A stretch of 64,000 bases of DNA from Homarus americanus (taxonomy: Eukaryota > Arthropoda > Malacostraca > Decapoda > Nephropidae). Both the position numbers and the translations under genes were made by a program. Positions 36,368-64,000 of the stretch are shown piece by piece; within the stretch, counting starts at the first letter, position 1; every line of letters starts with the position of its first letter. The notes beneath the pieces were generated by a model. That model had not been told where the DNA came from. It made no database searches and saw only the letters and a program-made list of their open reading frames with translations. The DNA is taken from NCBI RefSeq assembly GCF_018991925.1, contig NW_024737068.1, forward strand, positions 6,170,498 through 6,234,497, given 5' to 3'.

Positions 36368-36850
36368 CATAAAATTTGATAATTCTGAGAGAAATTTTGA
36401 CAGTGATATATAATGCAAGAATCTTAGATTAAATAATGTTTCCCCTCCAAATTTATCCTTTTCTTAAATAAACCAGAGAAAATGGTTTTACGGGCTAACA
36501 CATTTAGATATTTTTCTTATAATTCAACGCAGAATATTAAAGTTTTTCTTTTACGTGGTAAATATAAAGTAATTATATTGTAATACATCAACTAAGAGAA
36601 AATATAATTAATAAACTTACATCAGAAACTTATTCCATGACAGTAAAATATATATCCAGGGCGACCACATGAGCCCAACAAGGAGCCGAGTACTGTCTCT
36701 TGTGATTTCTAATTATTGATGGTCTAGTCTAGTGTAATGCGCTTAAAAGACCTTAGTTGGTGAAGCACAGTATAGTATTATAACATCAATGTTTCTTTCG
36801 GTTATCACTATACGATGTGTTTCAATATCAGTAACTCGAGACTGGAAAAC
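36368..36850. other. Intergenic AT-rich spacer
   Basis: Separates two related CA-rich arrays; no feature seen. Confidence 0.6.
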
Positions 36851-37170
36851 ATAATCCCTGCTTCACATGCACTCCTTCTCTCCTTCACACACACTCCTTC
36901 TCTCCTTCACGCACATTCCTTCTCTCCTTCACACACATATTCTCTCTCCCTCACACACACCTTCCCCCCTCACACACTTTCTCTCCCCCATACACACCTT
37001 CTCTCTCACGCACCCCTTCCCACCCTCACACACACCTTCTCTCCCTTACACCCATCTTCCCTCTCTCACATACACACACACACACACACCATCTCTCTCT
37101 CACGTACACCTTCCCTCCTACTTTTCCTCATTCATACCTCCCTCCCCAACACACAAACGCACACCTTCTC
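36851..37170. repeat. Second CA/CTCTC minisatellite
   Basis: The unit is close to cacacacaccttctctcctt, a CT-rich relative of the array ending at 36367. Confidence 0.92.
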
Positions 37171-37854
37171 TGCCTCGTGAGATAGTAAAGGAACTTTAGC
37201 ACAATAAAACACCACTGTGCAATCCCCCTAAAACACAAGACATCTTTTACTTTTGTTGTTGATGTCAGTAGCTAGTGTTTCATTTTTTTACCTTAGCATT
37301 TCATAAGATTGATTTATTGACTGTCTGACTGATTGACTGACTAAAGTTATAGAGGTTAATACACAACTACACATTATATCATAGTTTATTGTCATGGATT
37401 TTGTTACATTGATATTATATTAAAACGTATAAAAGGTAATGTTTTTTTCTGATCGTTGAGCACTAAAGAGTTTACTAATTACTACTGTTTTGGCAAAATA
37501 TCCCCAGCAGATGAAAGTTCCATTAAAGTATTCCCTCTATATCAGTAACAATTTATTTGGCTTATAATTTATATCTGAATAGCTCGTATAAACAAACAAT
37601 ACAAAGACTTCCTTAATAACCTACCACAATTTAGTTTTATGTTTCTTGTGTGATAAAAATAATGCCATGAGTAATCCAAGAATTTTAACATTTCAAGAAT
37701 ATTGCTGCATCATGTATAGAATTCCTTAAATGCTTAGTAATAGTGATTGATACATTTCACATAGCACAAAATTCTGAAAAAATAATCACAACACTGTCTC
37801 TACCTGTAAAACTAAATTAATCTACACTAAAACGTCTAAAATATACAGTAATTA

Positions 37855-37970
37855 CAATTATATTAAAACCACCTTAACTAGATATAGCCACTTAATACCA
37901 GACGAAATTTACTTAGATAACCTTTTGGTGTTAAGTGAACTTATCTAGTTAAGGGAATCTTAGTATAATT
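37855..37970. repeat. Imperfect inverted repeat (foldback)
   Basis: The arm at 37872-37900 (ccttaactagata...) pairs with 37926-37954 (...tatctagttaagg), 24 of 29 positions, with weaker pairing continuing outward for about 15 bp. The loop is about 25 bp. Confidence 0.75.
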
Positions 37971-38526
37971 TTAGTACAGTACTATTTTGGGATGTAATAT
38001 TTATAGTTACAATAAATTCAATATTCAATCAAGGGGGCTATTAAACGTAAGAATCTTTGTAGATCCAACCCCTGAATTCAATGCTCCCTAATTCTCATTA
38101 AATACTGGGTAACAAACAGCAAATAGACCAGAAAACCTGTCCCCCCAAATTATCACGTGTTTTAGGAATTCTCTCATGTGCAGAGCAATTCTGAAAACAA
38201 CAATATGTTCCATTATTACACACAATGTACTATATATCCGAAAATTCCAATCGTAAGAATATTTTTCATTATTTTGACAGCATTGTGATTCCATTAATAC
38301 TGACCGCACATCACCATCAATATTCCTATAAAAAAAGAAACTGATCAAACTCCAGCTACCGAGACCAGTTTAATATCAGGAAATATAGACAATATTGAAA
38401 GGAAGGTTAGAGCGAGTGAGAGGTGTTTGTTTACTAATACTTGGCTTGAAGCATATACTGTACATGTACAATACTGTACTGTATTTAGTCTAACTGGACC
38501 CCTGTTCTTCTGCTGCTGGTGGACGT

Positions 38527-38620
38527 ATATTGACAACGCATATCATTGATACCTGTATATTGACAAGAAATGTTATTAATACCTGTATATTGATAACACA
38601 TGTTGTTGACACCTGTATAC
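38527..38620. repeat. 30-bp tandem repeat, three copies
   Basis: tatattgacaacacatgttg plus ttgatacctg repeated three times with substitutions. Confidence 0.85.
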
Positions 38621-38779
38621 AGAATTGAACACTTGCTGTTGACACGTGTCTTATTATTATCGTGAAGTTTGTCATTGTAACTCCTGTTGTTTGTGCTTGT
38701 AATTGTTTTTCTTTATTCTTCCCACTTTTAAAAACAAAATTCTACCCTCGTTGTCATATACAAAAAGAACAGGTATATA

Positions 38780-39680
38780 CAGGGTTCCTCGTTATTCGAG
38801 CTCAACAGGGACCAGAAAAATGAATTGGATAGCGAATCCAAGGATGGGGGGATTAATTCCCATGGGAATTAATAGGAATAGAATCTAATGGACCATCACA
38901 TTGCAAATGACACTCAAAAAGCATATTTTGATATCTTTTAACATTTATATATCTTAGAAACATTTGTTAAACATTTGATTACACATTATTTTACAAAATG
39001 ATTTAGCTTTATAAGTTGTTCAAGGTACTTAAAGTTATTTGGGGTTGGTGTGTCGACGTGATGCAGGCTACCTAACCACGAGGTCAGGCCATTGTGCACA
39101 CACGCACTTTGTACACAAATTTCAGTGAAAGTGGTTCAATGAGACACATTATAAAATATTTAAAAAATTAATAATCTTATCATATCAATTAATTTTATAA
39201 GCTAACTTTCAAACGTAGAGGTGTTGGGCTTGATTGGATGGATAGGGGTGGATGCCGGGAGAGGAGGATTAGTCGGAGGATGAGAGAGGCACTACTGCCA
39301 TCTCATCATCATCTCTTTGAGGTGGTGGCCTTACACCAGAAAGACCTTTCTTTGGTTTGGAACATATGGCTAAAAAAAATTCTACCAATGTCACTAAAGG
39401 CACAACAAACTAACAAATAATCCTTTGCGCACTTTCAAAACAAGGCTTGCAGACACGGGCGACTGTTATTGTACATGGTGGCACGGGCGAGAAGGATGAA
39501 CTTTAGAGAATGGCCGGAGAGGGAACTTCAAACAAAACTTATGCTCTCAACCGACCGATTTCATTTGTGGGATCCCCGTAAGTTCATGGAATTTTTACGT
39601 ATACAGACAGTTCTACAATAATTTGGGCTCGTAACTGTGGATCCATGAATAATGAACAGTCGGATAACGAGGACCCCCTA
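38780..39680. mobile_element. pogo/Tigger-like DNA transposon remnant
   Basis: The left end cagggttcctcgttattcga follows TA. The right end, reverse-complemented, reads gggggtcctcgttatccga next to TA. Inverted ends of this type and TA targets fit pogo/Tigger elements. About 0.9 kb, with no intact transposase frame. The exact right boundary is uncertain by a few bases. Confidence 0.55.
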
Positions 39681-41491
39681 CTGTCTCCTGTTGACGTATA
39701 CAGAGCAACAGGTATCCAATTTCTCCTGTTGTCATACAATAAACAAGTATTAATTGTTTCCCATTATTGTGTAAAAATAATATGCATCCACTTCTTCCTG
39801 TTGTCATATATGAAGACAACAATTATCCTCCGCTGCAAAAAGACGGCATCTAATTGCTAGCAACTAATAGCTGAATCACTATCAAAATAACATGGTGTCT
39901 GAAAAAAATGAAACAATAAATGACAGATAAAAATGTAAATTTATTTCAAAATTTTCGCTTTTGTGTGTCATGTTTAGTCAGCTCGCAATAACTATCAATT
40001 CATCATTTATTTCACTTTTCTGGGGATCAATGCTGAAGTAACTTTCCCACGACAAAGGGATTTGCTATGTGTTAACTCCAGAATAAATAACACAGCATGG
40101 AAATAAATTTTACATTCCCTGACTGAACTTAATTATGAAAGTTGAAAAAGTTACCAAGTGAATTATAGCTTCATACACTAAAATATTGACACAGGAGCGG
40201 TTATGACACACTGCAACATCTTTATAAATTAGTCAATCAACTGCTATTGTAGACATGTTGCCTTATGTATACATGACAACTGGGAACCAGTATAATGTTT
40301 CAGCATGAGATTGTAGAACCTAACACAGACATAGAGGAAAATTTTAGTATTGCTAAGAAGAAATAGCGACAGGGTAGAACAACATACCCTTAAATAAAGA
40401 CAATACTGTAGGGTGTTTCAAAGTTTTCCCTTAAAAAATCTTTAGAAATTAGGGTATCCAAACATTCATCCTTAAATCCCCGGAAGAGAAGGTCCGTACT
40501 GTAAGCGTATGTCATGAATTATATATAAAAAGGCACAAGGGGCTATATGACCACACACAATGTGATCTACTCAACACCGATTCCCCGATACAATATGTAC
40601 AAGATTGTCATTGTCACTGTCTGGGTTTGTATTCCTACTCGTACGCACTGAGTGGCATTACAGTATTTATTACAACACACACACACACAAGTAACCACAT
40701 GACGTCACCGAGTTTATGTACATTTGTCAAAAACAAACTATTATTTCAGGAATTTTTGATGATGATAACCTGAAAGTAAGACCCAATTATATCATTTAAT
40801 CACTGTTCCTCACCTCTAGGAGGGAAGTTTGTGGTGGCCTCCTTATTACAACAAATAATTGCCTCAAACCACTACAGGCACCTCAGTAAATTATAATCAA
40901 CCATCTCTGGTTTACATACAGTATGTCCAGTGGGAACAGATCAAATTTAGATAGACCTCAGTGGTGTGCTACTGTTAAAACAGTTCAGTGAAGGTTTGTT
41001 TCAACTCTCAAGAGTGAACATAAAGAGTAGAGGCAGTTTCACGTTGCCGGAAGCCTTGATGGAGAATACTTCCAGGTAAAACAAGGAAAAATCTGACACT
41101 TGAATTGTTCTTATTTGTGTGTTATTCACAACTTTTCATTAATAAGAAAAGTTTGAAAGTATAGTAGTTATGTTGGATCAGTAAACTAATTTTTTTTACG
41201 AGAGGCAAATTGCTTCATCTTTCAGTTAAACGAATGAATATATAATATCAACATGGTCATGTTTTATCTTATTCATCAGCAATATTTTTTCTTCATTAAT
41301 TATAAACCCCAGCATTAATAAAACCAACCACACAAAACAATGACTTACAATTGGTGTCCTGTCATTATTAACTACATTTTTCCGTGTTTCTTCCTCGTAT
41401 AAAATCCCACTGTCATTTATAGAACTAAGAACACAGAACAATCATTCATTCTTTGGTATAAAACAGCTTTAAAAACATTTCTATCTCAGCA
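39681..41491. other. Intergenic and likely gene B 3' UTR, AT-rich
   Basis: No coding signal or element recognised. The nearest poly(A) candidates for gene B are listed separately. A short (CA)n is at 40674-40688. Confidence 0.5.
40666..40801 (-). terminator. Candidate poly(A) signals for gene B
   Basis: On the minus strand an ATTAAA reads at 40796-40801 and an AATAAA at 40666-40671, about 0.7-0.8 kb past the gene B stop. Nothing closer fits a canonical signal. This assignment is weak without 3' end data. Confidence 0.3.

Positions 41492-64000
<22,509 letters not shown>

Overview
The window is eukaryotic. It has GT-AG introns of 0.15 to 10 kb, a 100-base assembly gap, very dense microsatellites, and decayed hAT, mariner and pogo-like elements. 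It is most likely from a decapod crustacean, judging by the SSR density and one dispersed repeat that resembles, from memory, a common decapod repeat. The affiliation is an inference.

Two protein-coding genes can be supported, both of the Sidestep (Side) family of single-pass immunoglobulin-superfamily cell-adhesion receptors. In Drosophila this family binds Beaten-path proteins in axon guidance and synaptic partner choice. Gene A is on the + strand, with twelve exons from 1177 to 31587: second half of the ectodomain (Ig2-Ig5), a fibronectin III domain, TM helix, cytoplasmic tail and stop. Gene B is on the - strand, with ten exons from 62286 down to 41492: Ig3 to stop. Both lack their 5' exons (signal peptide and Ig1; also Ig2 for B), which must lie outside the window. 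Joining the exons keeps frame throughout: 829 visible residues in A and 706 in B. Exon lengths and intron phases match exon by exon, and the Ig5 exons are about 87% identical in protein. They are therefore a tail-to-tail (convergent) inverted duplicate pair separated by about 9.9 kb.

Layout: 1-31.6 kb is gene A. Its introns hold a hAT MITE with 8-bp target duplication, a 29-bp minisatellite, a 40/43-bp satellite of 1.7 kb, a mariner relic, a 33-bp minisatellite of 1.4 kb and a degenerate unidentified coding relic. 31.6-41.5 kb is intergenic: the 3' UTR of A, about 4.5 kb of CA/CCT-rich minisatellite broken by the gap, a foldback and a pogo/Tigger-like element. 41.5-62.3 kb is gene B. Its introns hold a 2-kb GTGTGAGAG minisatellite against a 3' splice site, a 36/41-bp dimeric satellite of 1.1 kb, a perfect 36-bp palindrome and many (TA)n, (GA)n and (CA)n tracts. 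62.3-64 kb is an intron of B.

The most unusual observation is that tandem arrays appear to be built from splice-site sequence itself. Downstream of the exon for the second half of Ig3, both paralogs carry about ten degenerate tandem copies of the exon/intron junction (20-bp period in B, about 40-bp dimer in A). This makes a ladder of decoy 5' splice sites. Several other splice donors have a microsatellite within 7-30 nt. No complete novel defence, RNA or enzymatic system was found.
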